Assembly: GCA_011319805.1 (NCBI GenBank) | Contig: SJRY01000131.1 | Location: forward strand, 1-63,289 | DNA: 63,289 bases | Direction: 5' to 3' | Source: Macrocybe gigantea | Lineage: Eukaryota > Basidiomycota > Agaricomycetes > Agaricales > Callistosporiaceae | Shown here: one piece after another, positions 21,966 to 33,880 of the stretch | Numbering within the stretch: position 1 is the stretch's first letter | How the letters are laid out: each line of letters starts with the position of its first letter | Program-made: the position numbers and the translations under genes | Notes under the pieces: generated by a model | What the model was told of the DNA's origin: nothing | Databases searched by the model: none | Seen by the model: only the letters and a program-made list of their open reading frames with translations

Positions 21966-24900
21966 CTACACCCTCGTTTCCATCGGGAAGCTCAACGAGC
22001 TCGGTTTCTTCGTCACATTCGGTGATGGGAAATGTACCATCCGCAAGGGTATGGATGGCGAGCAGATCGGCGAGTTTCCGCGCAGCCGGAAGGGCCTATA
22101 CAAGGTGTTCCATGACAGAGACACCGCGAGTGCTGCCGAGACAGTCGCCTCAGATGAGACGATCCCGCTGGAAGCCCTACACCGTCGTCTGGGGCATATT
22201 TCCCCCAAGACAGCCCGCCGAATGGTTGAGAATGGCTTTGTAACCGGTATACGTCTTGACCCTGTGGGAAAAGACGATTTTTTCTGCGAGGCCTGCGTCT
22301 ATGGGAAGGCAACCCGGAGACCCGTGGCGAAAACAAGGCAGGGCGAACGCTCGGCCGAGTTTGGGGACGTTGTAATGTCGGACGTCTGGGGTCCGGCAAA
22401 GGTTCAGTCCATTCGCGGAAAGCTATACTACGTCACCTTTATTGACGATGCGAAACGCTGGGTCTCGCTCCACTTCATGCACAAGAAGAAGGAGGTCCCA
22501 GACCAGTTCAAGGCCTACGAGGCCTGGTGCAAGCTGCAACTGGGAGCCGACATGAAGATCTTGCAGTCTGATCGTGGCGGCGAGTACCTAGGGCAGGAAT
22601 TCGTCCTTTACCTCGAAGGAAAAGGAATCCAGCAAAAACTCACAGTTCATGACACGCCGGAGCACAATGGTGTCTCCGAACGGCTCAACCGGACGATCCT
22701 TGAGCGTGTCCGAGCGCTGTTGCACGCGAGTGGCTTGCCCCGCAAGCTGTGGGCTGAGTGCGCGCGGCATGTTGTCTGGCTAATGAATAGGTCAGCAATG
22801 AAAGCCTTAGAGGGGATGACCCCCTACGAGGCAATTTTTGGCAAGAAGCCGGACTTACGTGGCCTGCGCGAATGGGGCGAAAAGTGTTGGGTGAAAGTCC
22901 ACATCAAGGGACACAAGCTTGGCGGCCGTGTCCGTCAGGGCTATTGGGTGGGTGTTGACGACCAGAGTAAAGGGTGCCGGGTCTACTGGAAAGACAAGGG
23001 CACGGTCACAGTCGAGCGGAACGTCTACTTCGACGAAACATCCGCCGCCGCTGGCCCGATTGAGGGGGAGTACAGTGATGATGTCGAGCTCACTCCTCCC
23101 ACTGCACCCGAATCGAACAACCTGGTCCCACCGTCGTCGTTGCCTAAAGAAGCTGTCGAAACGCCGCCCGCACCAGAACCTGTCAACGTCGAACCTGTCG
23201 AAGTCACCCAGCTCACGTCAAGAGCCCTTGACGGGCTAGACCCTGCCAACATAATCGATGGCAGGCGAACGCGCAGGCCTAGTAAAAGGGTGAACGACAT
23301 CCTTTTGGGGCAAGGAAGCGCTCACCTGCGTCGCGGTGCTCCCACAATCGAACGAGGCGTGCAGCTTCCACCTACACAGGAACCCCCCGACGGCCGTGAG
23401 GAGGCCGTATACACCGACGAGGACGTCTTCATTCCTGAAGAATATGTCTTTGTGGCCGAAACGAGCAAGGCTGAAGGACTTGAACCCCGGTCCGTTGCCG
23501 AAGCGAAACGCCGCCCTGACTGGCCGCAGTGGGAACAAGGCATTCTGCAGGAGCTAAAGACCCTGCGAGACGCGGGGACCTGGGAGCTCGTCAACCCGCC
23601 ACCTGGAGCCAATGTCGTTGGGTCGAAATGGGTCTTCCGAGCAAAGAAAGACGCTGCGGGGACCGTCATCCGTCACAAGGCCCGCCTCGTCACGCAGGGC
23701 TTCACTCAAGCTGAAGGTATCGATTATTTCGACACCTACTCGCCCGTCGCCCGTCTCGCGTCGATTCGCACCGTATTGGCCATAGCCGCTGAACGAAACC
23801 TTGAGCTAGCACAAATCGACATCAAGGGAGCTTACCTCAATGGGCTCTTCGAGGACGGCGAGGTGATTTACATGCGACAGGCACCAGGTTATGCCGCAAA
23901 AGGGAAGGAGCACATGGTTTGCCGCCTCCTACGTCCGCTCTATGGCCTGAAGCAATCTGGTCGATGCTGGTACAAGGTTCTGCGCAAGATCATGGAGGAT
24001 CTTGGCTTCAAGGTCTGCGAAGTCGACGAGGCCGTATTCTATCGGAACAACGCCGATGGATTTATCGTCGTGCTGTACCACGTCGACGACGGAACGATTG
24101 CGGCCGAGCACGGGTTAGCGAAGAAATTCGCCGACGACATCTCGAAGCGCGTCGAGATCTCGGAGTTCGGCGGACTACACTGGCTTTTGGGGATTGAGGT
24201 GAGACGGGACCTCGAGAAAGGCACAACGCACCTTTCGCAGCGCGCCTACATCGAGTCCATCCTCCGACGATATGGCTTCGACGAGCTGAAGCCCGTTTCC
24301 ATCCCCATGGACACCAACCTCCAGCTTACCTCGGCCCAATCCCCAAGAACGACCGCCGAAATCGCTCGAATGCGCAACGTACCGTATCGTGAGGCCGTCG
24401 GAGCGCTGATGTATGCGAATCTGGGCACGCGCCCAGATATTTCTTTCCCCCTACAGGTTGTGTCGCGTTTCGTTCAGAATCCCGGGCCGGCTCACTGGGA
24501 AGCGGTAAAGAAAATCTTTCGTTACTTGAAAGGGACGAAGGATTTGTGGCTCACCTACGGCGGGAAGGGCTCGCCAATGCTGGGTTATGCAGATGCCGAC
24601 GGGAATATGGCCGAGGACCGACGCGCCATATCGGGATATGCGTTCCTGATCAATGGCGGCGCCGTATCGTGGAGCTCGAAGCGTCAAGAACTCGTGACGT
24701 TATCGACGACCGAATCGGAATACGTGGCGGTAACGCACGCGGCGAAAGAGGCCCTCTGGCTTCGTTCGCTCACCTCTGAGGTCTTCGGCGTCGAACTCCC
24801 GGCCACCACCCTCTTTTCGGACAACCAGTCGGCAATTGCGCTCGCAAGGGAGCAGAAATTTCATGCACGAACGAAACACATCGACGTTCGCTACCACTTC

Positions 24901-25041
24901 GTACGCTGGATCATCGAAGAAGGAAGGATCAGGCTCGTCTACTGCCCGACGGATGACATGACGGCCGACGTGCTCACCAAGGCGTTGCCGTCTGCGAAGG
25001 TCAAGCACTTCGCTTCCCAGCTCGGTTTATCCTTGGCTTGA
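21961..25041 (+). CDS. copia pol: integrase, reverse transcriptase, RNase H
   Basis: The second open frame (ATG-bearing part 22051-25041, 996 codons) carries the rest of protease, then GAG-pre-integrase HRRLGHIS with CxxC, the integrase core (SDVWGP, LQSDRGGEY, EHNGVSERLNRT supplying the DDE residues), a linker rich in Pro/Glu, and reverse transcriptase (KWVFRAKKDAAG, QIDIKGAYLNG, YGLKQSGRCWYK, catalytic VDD in LYHVDDGTIAA). It ends with RNase H (YADADG, TTESEYVA, SDNQSAIALA, RTKHIDVRYHF, DVLTKAL). No stop interrupts these domains. A His precedes VDD, where many copia elements have Tyr/Phe-V-D-D directly; the effect is unknown. Confidence 0.95.
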   Translation, partial: VGYTLVSIGKLNELGFFVTFGDGKCTIRKGMDGEQIGEFPRSRKGLYKVFHDRDTASAAETVASDETIPLEALHRRLGHISPKTARRMVENGFVTGIRLDPVGKDDFFCEACVYGKATRRPVAKTRQGERSAEFGDVVMSDVWGPAKVQSIRGKLYYVTFIDDAKRWVSLHFMHKKKEVPDQFKAYEAWCKLQLGADMKILQSDRGGEYLGQEFVLYLEGKGIQQKLTVHDTPEHNGVSERLNRTILERVRALLHASGLPRKLWAECARHVVWLMNRSAMKALEGMTPYEAIFGKKPDLRGLREWGEKCWVKVHIKGHKLGGRVRQGYWVGVDDQSKGCRVYWKDKGTVTVERNVYFDETSAAAGPIEGEYSDDVELTPPTAPESNNLVPPSSLPKEAVETPPAPEPVNVEPVEVTQLTSRALDGLDPANIIDGRRTRRPSKRVNDILLGQGSAHLRRGAPTIERGVQLPPTQEPPDGREEAVYTDEDVFIPEEYVFVAETSKAEGLEPRSVAEAKRRPDWPQWEQGILQELKTLRDAGTWELVNPPPGANVVGSKWVFRAKKDAAGTVIRHKARLVTQGFTQAEGIDYFDTYSPVARLASIRTVLAIAAERNLELAQIDIKGAYLNGLFEDGEVIYMRQAPGYAAKGKEHMVCRLLRPLYGLKQSGRCWYKVLRKIMEDLGFKVCEVDEAVFYRNNADGFIVVLYHVDDGTIAAEHGLAKKFADDISKRVEISEFGGLHWLLGIEVRRDLEKGTTHLSQRAYIESILRRYGFDELKPVSIPMDTNLQLTSAQSPRTTAEIARMRNVPYREAVGALMYANLGTRPDISFPLQVVSRFVQNPGPAHWEAVKKIFRYLKGTKDLWLTYGGKGSPMLGYADADGNMAEDRRAISGYAFLINGGAVSWSSKRQELVTLSTTESEYVAVTHAAKEALWLRSLTSEVFGVELPATTLFSDNQSAIALAREQKFHARTKHIDVRYHFVRWIIEEGRIRLVYCPTDDMTADVLTKALPSAKVKHFASQLGLSLA

Positions 25042-25048
25042 GGGGGAG
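25040..25048 (+). other. polypurine tract
   Basis: GAGGGGGAG directly precedes the 3' LTR, the expected second-strand priming site. Confidence 0.85.
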
Positions 25049-25435
25049 TGTTGGAATTCGGGGGGGGCGGGCTGCCGCGCCGCCGCGTGAGTGCATGTTT
25101 AGGGGCGCACGGACGGTTCAAGCGAGCGGATAAACCCTCGACGTAGGAACGGACACGCGGGTGGTGGGGCCAACTCATCAGCGCCACCGCCGGACGAACT
25201 TTTAAGTATATTACCTGTTTCATGTCGTTCAACTTATATTCGACGTAGTTTTACATACGAACCTCAGCCGTTTGCCTAACAAACGCTGAGGTGAGCTTTT
25301 CGTATACCTTTCGTTCATTAACTGTTTGACTCAAGGGATGTATTAGCTCTATCTTACAGGTAGCTAAATACATCTAGCCGTTTGCCTAACAAACGCTGAG
25401 CTCTATCTTACAGATCACACTCGTAGCCTCTCATA
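25049..25435 (+). repeat. 3' LTR (387 nt)
   Basis: By eye it is identical to the 5' LTR over its whole length, including the internal hairpin duplication. Confidence 0.95.
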
Positions 25436-25440
25436 CAACA
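25436..25440. repeat. target site duplication, right copy
   Basis: CAACA follows the 3' LTR and matches 19931-19935. Confidence 0.85.
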
Positions 25441-26861
25441 CTCGCAATAACTGACAAACCAGATAACAGGTCCGGGCATTGAGCTGAATTGTTCTGCAAA
25501 TCGCAGTATTCCATATGCGTTGACGGAGCCACAGCACGTTCTCTTGATGAGTAGTCCAGGATCCAGGATTGTGATTAAGGTTGAGAGGCCTGAGAAAAGC
25601 TTACAAATATTTGAACATGTTCGACTTTCGAGGACTGGCGATTTGTCCAGATAACTGTGTGCATACTAACTGTTTGATGTTGCGGAACTGGCCATTAGGT
25701 ATACTTAACAACACGTTGGCGGCTATCACTTCTCGACAACACTTATGATCATAGATAGCCAGGTTGATCAAGCAAGTTGGATGGTACGTATTTTTGTGAG
25801 TATGTCTAGAATCAAGATCAATTGCGGTTGCCACCTTATAGAATCCAAATCAGAATCGCGGTTCGGCTTTCCTCGAGGAAAATACAAGTGTAAGGGCCTA
25901 CCGCTACTTATCAGCTCATTACGGCTTAGAACAAAGAAGATATACCCACCATCATGCGGAATTCCTCTCGAAGTCATATGCGGTCCCGACTGGCTTTCAA
26001 AATGTGTCAGTTCCTCCTAGGCGGCACACGTATGCAGCTCAGGAGTGATGGTACGTTTCATCGCTGTTTTACCGCCTCAGCTCTGCGATGGATGTAGATG
26101 GACATTGAGAGAGCCTTCTTCGACATGATTCAACCACAGCGGCCGTATGCCCATGCTTGTTATTAGTGCGAAGGAATAATAAAATAAGTATCTAGCACCG
26201 ACTCGCGAATGATGAGTGCGTTGCCTATTGTGCAGACCATAACGAAAATGCCACCATGAGCCCAACGTCAAATCGGTGAATCTCACGACACCTCTTCGAT
26301 GATCGGCTTCTTTTTTGCAAGTGGCATATCTTCTAGCTATAACTTTTGTTCTCATCCGTGTCACCAGCGGACGAGATTGCGCTATCGTCCAGAGTTTCGC
26401 ACTGGATCCCTGTCTGGGCGGACCGAAGACAAGTCCGAGGGGACACCATATCCCCGCTGACAACGGATGTAGTCTGTACGATTGATGGATACAGCGATCC
26501 ATGGGAATCACGTTCGAGGAGATTGAATACACATGCCTTCTCCTAAAATAGGCCTGCAGATATCGCACGACGTTATGTCACGATTCCCTCACTTACTGCG
26601 GCGCCGGTCAGGACTTTGAACGGTGATGAGAACGTCGGTACTGTAGCAAAATCTGACCCAAGTAGATGAACACGAACCGCTTCATGCAAGGCAGCATCAT
26701 CGTAGTTCAGGCTTTCCTTCAGGGAAGCGATTCAAGCGTATTCGCCTTGCGTGGTTAATTCATAGATCGCATTGATCATGTTTAAATAACAATAACGATT
26801 CCCGCAGTCCATATGAACCAAGTAGTAACCCAACAGCGCAAAGGAAAAAAACACATGGTCA
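25441..26861. other. 1.4 kb without a recognisable gene
   Basis: The longest open frame (26077-26568, minus, 163 codons) has no domain features I recognise and no supporting introns. The left part was contiguous with the GH16 upstream region before the insertion. Confidence 0.4.
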
Positions 26862-28118
26862 TTACACAGGGCCTCCGAGCTCGCTCTTCTTCGAGTGGAG
26901 CGAAGATTTGTAGGGCTCATCTTTGAAGACGTCCAGTTCGACCGCCGTCTCTCTTCTGGTCGTGGAGTTATTGAATGCCACGCCAGCACCGCCCACGGTC
27001 CGTGTCGTGAGTTGAGCCGCAGTCTCGCTGGTCCAAGCTCTTCCGAGTAGACTACGCAGGATGACGAGGACAGGAGCGTTCGCCTACAGGGGAAGTCAGC
27101 CTGCTGCGAAGTGGCCATGCAGACGGTATACGGCTTACTTGTGACTGGCCTAGAAGCGGCAAGAAGAGATTTTGAACAGGACTCTTCAGAGCAAACGGGA
27201 TGATAAACAAGATCCCGTTGACGGTGTACAACGCGGCGGACTCGACCAAGATAGCGGTGATGGACAGGTAGGTCTTTCCATTGCCGAGGCCGTTGAAAAC
27301 CTTTAGTCGTCGTCTCATCATCAGCAGACGACCAGCGATGACTGCCGTGATGTAGACGTTGTTTGCGATGGATATACTCCAGAATGGTATACCGATTAGA
27401 ATGATGAGGTTGGACTGGAATGTGATCCCTGGCTTCATCAGGATGACCAGCAGGTAGACAGAGAATACTGCCCGCCAAATTGTAAGACTTTGCTCCTAAT
27501 CTGCGCTGAAGTACACTGAATCGACGCACCTATTGAGACCAGGAGAAGAACTGTCGGCAACACGACAAAATACCATTTCCCTCCACAGATAACCCATAGA
27601 CGATACAGCTACATCGGGGTCAAGAATTAGATAGCAATCGAGGTGTATTCGAGGAAAACAACTAACCAACAGTCCATCTTGGATCCATGTCAGAGGAATA
27701 TAGACGCCATCGTTAATCTTGAAGGTCAAATCCGTTTGGCCGTCCCAGTAGAAAGCGTTCGGCCCGCCGGGGTAATTCCTATTGTCGATCCATGTTTCTT
27801 GCGCATACTTTACGTACGTTGCATTGCCAATGGTGCTCAGCACGAAGACGACGCAAATGTAGATGAGTTGCCACCAATCGTGACGAGATCGCTTTTTGGT
27901 GTAGAATATGTTTAAACACCAAAAGAAAATCGTCAAATGAACCCCTGAGTATGCAAGCAGATATCTAGTTCAGAACATGGGCTACCGATAAAAAAATAAA
28001 ACGCACCGTAGGCCACGCATGATAGAAATATGCCAGCGAAGGCTACACGCTCACTAAAAAGAATGTCGGGTGTTTCATCTGGAACCCAAGTGGAAGGGTC
28101 ATCAATGACACCCGACAT
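26862..28118 (-). CDS. multi-pass membrane protein, paralog A
   Basis: This is a hydrophobic protein of about seven membrane segments, of a type common in Agaricomycetes and without known function. It starts MSGVIDDPSTWVPDETPDIL at 28118. Landmarks in order are FSERVAFAGIFL, LTIFFWCLNIFYTKKRSRHDWW, YVKYAQETWIDNRNYPGGPNAF, GVYIPLTWIQDGLL, WYFVVLP, SIANNVYITAVIAGRLLMMRRR, LSITAILVESAALYTV, IIPFALKSPVQNLFLPLLGQ and VLVILRSLLGRAWTS, with a polar tail ending KKSELGGPV. Five exons with GT-AG introns are needed. It is strongly similar to the gene at 36263-37521, including intron positions and the NYPGGPNA and ESAALYTV motifs. A receptor-like or lipid-related role is conceivable from topology only. 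Confidence 0.85.
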
Positions 28119-31100
28119 GATGAGTGCGAACAATCAGAGCGCGAATGGCTATTCTCTGGCTGTGATGAGGACGAACGGTGGGAAGAACTGGAGAGACGCA
28201 GAAGGCGATTATAAGAGTGTGGGGATAACGATACCTCTCAGAGGTTAGGCTTCGTCGACTGTGACTTAAATGGTCAAGTAGATTCTCACTGCCACAGCGT
28301 TGGAGTTCTCAAACCGAGGCGCCAAAGATAGCACCTTCGAACCTTATCAGCTAATTCGGACGTGCGTCGAGATCGTGAAAAAGAGCTGATGGTGATGATG
28401 ATGATTGCGGCCACTCCTGAGGTACAAGGACATACGACGTGTTGCTTAACTAGGACGCTCGTCGAAAGAACGCCTATGTAAAGATCAATCAGTTAGTCCA
28501 AGTCATGCCAGTCAGGAAACCTAAAAAAGAACACCTGACACATCCACGTTACAGGTCAGACTGAATTGGGCGGTAATCGCGCCAACATCGTTCTGCAAAG
28601 AACTAGACAGAGGCGCCGCAATAACGAGGCTAAGCCGTTTGCAGTAAGAACAAATTCCTTGGCTTATACTCCTCGTCCTCATTTCCTCGACTCAATAACG
28701 GCAACGCTCTCATGAAACGTTGAGAAAAGAGAAGGAAAGTCATCGATACCTGTTACAATTCTGCCATTCGATATCAGAATAATCTCTGCTATCTCATGGG
28801 AACGATACACTGTCACGACGGGTGAAGCCCGCCTGCGATATCGGCCGTTTGTCATCTGTGTCCATCGGAGCGTTCCGTGAGGCGGCTATTGTGCGATCGT
28901 ACAGCTTCTTGTAACGCGTGATATCTTTGTGCATGGAATGTCTGCGGCAGACATGAGAAAAGCGGCTTGTGGACGATCACCCGCTTTGACAGGAGGAGAG
29001 TATTCGATTGATTCGCCGGTCTCGTGGTTCACTTTGATGATCCTCAATAAAGACGTCACATCCTAGCAGTGACTGATTTCCAACTCCGTCTACGACACAA
29101 ACGCCAACTTGCTGGCGATTGATACGGAGAGAGAGAGAGAACCGTTTCCTGGTCTAAAGGAGAAACTCTGAAAGAGGTTATCTCACCTGCCCATCTGACC
29201 ATAATAACGACGGTTGTCCGTCACTGTTTGGACTGGCACGTCACGCTTTTCTATCTCGGACGATTTCGAGTAGTCGTTGCAATTGCTCAGAACCTATTTC
29301 TAGCCTCTGTGCACTCGGGATCTCGAATTTAGGCAGACTCAGTCCGAGGCCACGTATGTCACGAACACGGGATAACACCGATGAAAGCATATGCCTCGCA
29401 GAAAGTCCTTGTTAGTCCCATGAGCAATATGGACCCCGTTCCTGAAAACTAACAGTGTTCCACCGCGTCCACAAAGTTCACACGACGCTCGAGCCAGGTA
29501 GTACACCATACATTCTGTGCCATGAATCGGATCAACTTTTCATCGGAAAATCGTCCTATGTGAGTTATTCACTTTATACTTAGGCACTTTCCTATCCTGC
29601 AAATCACTGGTTGGAACGCTGAGATCAAAACGAAGTACAGTCAAATGTTTCGTCTGTTCTGCTTAGGGAAAGTACTTTGGATTTTTTTTTTTTGCTTTAT
29701 CCGGACTTCTTTTTTGCCACCGTTGCAATTCGTGATGCAGGTCGCTTATCCGAAGAGCGTTGTAGAAGACTGACGTGCCGACAACGTCGTTCATGATAAT
29801 CACGATACCTTCGTGAACTTGAGGGTTTGCTTGATGATTCATATGCACCTTTGTCTGGCAAAATCAGGCTTTCTGGAAACTGGTGGTTATTCATGGAACG
29901 GATTCACAAGATCGCGAAGTAACGCCGAGTTTCAGCACATCTTCCTCCCGTGTAGAACTCTCACTTACGTGAAGAGATCATGAGGAACACATGGCCATGC
30001 ATCAACCGTTCCAATTCTCTGTTCGGTTACATTTGTCAATCGTCTACGAGCTGCAATGAATCTCAAGGTCAGTAGTGCACAAAGGCAGGTTCGGTGCTCA
30101 TCAATCCGTTTGTACGCCGTCAAGTCAATGACGCAGGACGATTTGGCGCGAACACAACATCGAACCGCAAGGTTGACGTCGCGTTGATTGGACATTGCTA
30201 TGGCCTTACCGGGTTCGTCGGCACGTCGCCATTATGGTTACATACCATTATACACCTCGATCTTCGAGTGGATGACTGTGTTTTCAATACATCTTCCAAT
30301 TCGGTTACTCCTTTGATATGGAACGGCACGAGAACGGTCTAACATTGGACGTCCGACACACAGGAAGCCAACACATCGATTTTTGTTGAGATTCATCTCT
30401 CGTACAGGACCGGGCGATAACACCACAACAGACCAGCGCTGATGGCAGAGACTGTTGCCATCCATCACATTTCAGCTTCTGGCGTTTTCCCGGATCTCCT
30501 GCTAATTTCAACACCACCTGGTGCTAGCAAGAATGCGGTTATGTCAGACAATTTTTACTGAGCAGACTCGACACCGGAGATACGTTGGATTTCGGCCGAG
30601 GTGCTGCTGGAGCAATCGTTTCGATATGTCCTTTCGTCCAGTCTACCCCGTATCCCCCGCCCTCTATATCCTGTCCGCTTTCCCTCTCCAACCGGATGAC
30701 AGAGAAGACGAGCGAGTGTTTGACAATCCCAAGCTATGGAGAAAATATACACCTCGGCGTCGCTCGGACACCAATTCGTGGTGCGACTTCGGCCATTGTT
30801 GATTGTTTGTGTGCACTGGCCATCCCGACGATAACAGGTTCTACAGGTGAGAAAGCGAACGCTTTTCTGCATTTTCCTTGGTGCTAAACCTGTTTTTAAG
30901 GGATTCGTTTCGTGAGGGGTAGAATGTCTTGGTTGAACATCGCCTCCGCGACGATGGTTCCGTGGCTACTATTCTGCAGCACGGCTCATTACTGGATCGG
31001 CTTTCCACTTGGCATTTGGAAAGTTTGATTCTAAATGCTCTAACTTCCACCACGAACAGCTGTGGATTATTTATTGTCCGCTACATCTCGGGCGAACTAG

Positions 31101-31454
31101 AAGACCAACTCCTTGCACTCGTCCGTAATAAGGTACTTTCGTTTGTGCCTGCCGAGCAACGATGTATGAATACGTTAAAGTCATTCTTCTTTGTTAGAGT
31201 CAAAGCTTATCCATCCGTTAGTCACTCTCTTTCACGCGCGTATTCTGTCAAGACTCATAGACGCAAACCCTTCGCTGATTCTTGAAAGACAGTACGAAGA
31301 TGCATTGAATAAACAGCTAGTGTAATATACAGCGGAGAAGCAGAAGAATCATTTATCCAAAGCGATGAACGAATCATAAGTATAACCAAAATCGAAAACC
31401 TCGGAGGCAAAATAAAAAAACAAAACCATTAAAGCATGGTTTTCTCATTACGAC
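28119..31454. other. 3.3 kb without a recognisable gene
   Basis: A few open frames of 100-120 codons occur near 30555-31285 on both strands, without motifs, start context or intron support. A short (GA)n run lies near 29130 and a T-run near 29681. The stretch may hold decayed genes, but I cannot name any. Confidence 0.4.
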
Positions 31455-33880
31455 TTATTGCACTTTTTCGTCTTCGCGAGATCCAGAGCTGCTCGCCTTG
31501 TCTGTTATCACCTGGGCCCCTTCGTCATTAATGTTTGGTATCGGTCCAGTGAACCAGTTCACGCCGCCGTATACTGGTAAATAGTACCAAATCACGGACA
31601 AAAGCATGACACCACCGAGGACGACGCAGGTGTAATTCATAGAATCGACCTTTGGCCCCGGCGAGACAGGGAACATGAAGACGACATCGAAGAAGACCAT
31701 GAAACACACGGCCAAGATTGCGACTGGCTTACTCTGCAGAATTTCATCTTCAGTTTCACCACTGATCAAGCAAGAAACCCTAGTTGGACTCACGAATCGT
31801 CCCAAGTTGAAGGGACCGGGCTTAAGCTCATTCTTTCCAAGATAACGAGCGGCAATCGGAATTATATAGGCGACATATTGAGCCGTGACGGCGATTGAGA
31901 ATACAGCGTTGATAGCCTGTGCGCCGGCGAATGCAAGCAAGGCCAGGAGAAGCGCAATGGCCGCATCAAACCACACAGTATTGACCGGCGTTCTTGTATG
32001 CTTGTTCATGCGATAAAGCCACTTGGAGAGGGGGAGGGCTGAGAACCGTTGATTCTTTAGGATAATCGACACGTTAGAGCACATTCAGTCTTACCTCCGT
32101 CACGGCTAAAAGCAAATGTCTGTCGGCTAGCTGCTAAAAGCTGATGATACGGGTAGTTCACTAAATGAAATCAACGTTAATGACACCTCGACTTACGGCA
32201 TTGGAACCCATCATAAATCTGAGAAAGGTTAGTATGGGGCTAGCAGGGCAAGCTTAGCCACTTACTGAACGATGACGATGAACGCCCATATTCCGAGTGT
32301 TCCTCGTTGCCCGAAAGCGTTAAAGAAGATTTGTGCCATAGGCTGAGGACTCGCAAGCAGGCTCTCAATGTCCGTACCCATGCAGAAAGCGAGCGCCATG
32401 TTGAGACCTACGCAAGTTTTGGGAATCTGGATGCTATGCACGGAAGGAACAGGCTCACCGAACCCTAGGATACCAGACATAATGATGGCAAGTACAATTG
32501 CCCACGGTACGGCCACAGTGGCATTGGACACTTCCTCGCTGATATGGACGACACAATCGAAACCAGCTAATGAAGGCATGGTAAGTATTAGATGACAGCG
32601 AAAGGGAAAGATTATACCTATGGACCAGAGAGGTGTGAGGTAGCTCAGGATAAACGTGAACCCGTTGGGCCAACCGGCAACTGGAATACGGAGTATTACA
32701 TCCGAAACAGTGATGAAACAGAATGAGAACACATACTGTTAACAAATTCTCCAAGAGCGAAATGGGCCGTGTTCTTGAATTCTGCAGGTGTCGATACAGG
32801 AAGGGCTACTATAATGGCAATTATGAGCCTGGAGAAAGGTGAATGGAGGCTCTGAAGGTGAATAGAGAATGCAGACATACGCCAAATTCAACCCTATGTA
32901 GACATTTTGGAGTCGCGCGAGGACGCTACTTCCAAGGCTGCAGACGATACAGTGAAGGAGTGTAAGAGCGACGAATACTCCGCTGAACATTAGAGAACAG
33001 GATGTAAATCAACGCGTCGAGCTTCGACGAAGAAAGGAGACCAACTATGTCTGTCCGATGGTGGGCTGGAATGCGAAGTCGGAGCCAATGCTGGCGGCCG
33101 CCATGACCTGGATTGCGCAACCCCAGTTGACAGATGCAAAGCCAGACACGAGACCTATCGTGTTCGCATCTGGAAAAGAAGGCAACGTGATGGGGTCAGT
33201 TCGGTGATCAAAATGCGCGCTGGATAGATACAAAAGGAACATAAAGACCATGATATAAGATGGACGTACAGCCAACAAGCCAACAAAGCAGATTCCGCCA
33301 TCGGGTGATGAGAAAGAGTAGGCCCAAAAATATAACTGCGAGCGAAAATTGTGTGCAAATGCGTTGAGCATGAATCTCATCACTGAATGGGAACTAAGTT
33401 CACTCACGCCTCCCGACGTTGGCGCAGCAGAAGCCAGTTCTGCCATAGCCATTCCTACGAAGAGAACATATATACTCCCAGAAAGCCACTGAGGACATGG
33501 AAAGTCAGAGACGATGTCTGTGGTCAGATCAACGAGACTCACACCCCAGACCATAGCAGGACCCGCTCCATTTAAGAGAGAATTAAACAACAACGACGCT
33601 ATAGAAGGCAGGAGGCCGATGATTGAGAATGCGACGCCCAAAACCTACGCGCCATAATGAAGAAAATTAAATTTTAACCAAGATGTCACTTGCAGATATG
33701 TTGGAAAGAACTAACCTCCTGGGGTTTGAAAGCTCGCTTAAACTCCTGCTTATATCCAAGTGAAGCTAACAGCTCCTCATCCGTGAGGCGCGTTCCTCCC
33801 GCAGCATTATTGCTGTCGACGACGTGAACCGCTCCCGAATTCTTGCCCTGTTCGTTCGACGAATTACTATTCCTACTCAT
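31455..33880 (-). CDS. amino-acid permease (APC superfamily, GABA/choline-permease-like)
   Basis: This is a proton-coupled transporter of the fungal amino acid/choline group, expected in the plasma membrane or vacuole. The N-terminus MSRNSNSSNEQG leads to a cytosolic stretch with DEELLASLGYKQEFKR, the usual lead-in to membrane segment 1 (VAFSIIGLLPSIASL). About twelve hydrophobic segments follow across roughly ten exons, including IYVLFVGMAMAELASAAPTSGG, GFDCVVHISEEVSNATVAVPW (family signature around a membrane-buried EE), LLAASRQTFAFSRDGG, and late segments ending VNWFTGPIPNI before a Ser/Asp-rich tail. Short introns with GT-AG ends interrupt nearly every segment; I did not fix every junction. 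Substrate cannot be decided; GABA, choline or polyamine are options within this group. It is flanked by two paralogous membrane protein genes in the same orientation. Confidence 0.9.

Larger units (their letters stand above)
19936..25435 (+). mobile_element. full-length Ty1/copia LTR retrotransposon
   Basis: The 5.5-kb element has two 387-nt LTRs, a primer binding site directly after the 5' LTR, a gag-pol coding region with the order gag, protease, integrase, reverse transcriptase, RNase H (integrase before reverse transcriptase defines copia), a polypurine tract and a 5-bp target duplication. The two LTRs look identical base for base, so the insertion is recent or gene conversion has occurred. 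One -1 frame break inside the protease region separates two long open frames. If the break is a consensus error, the element could be autonomous. Confidence 0.96.
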
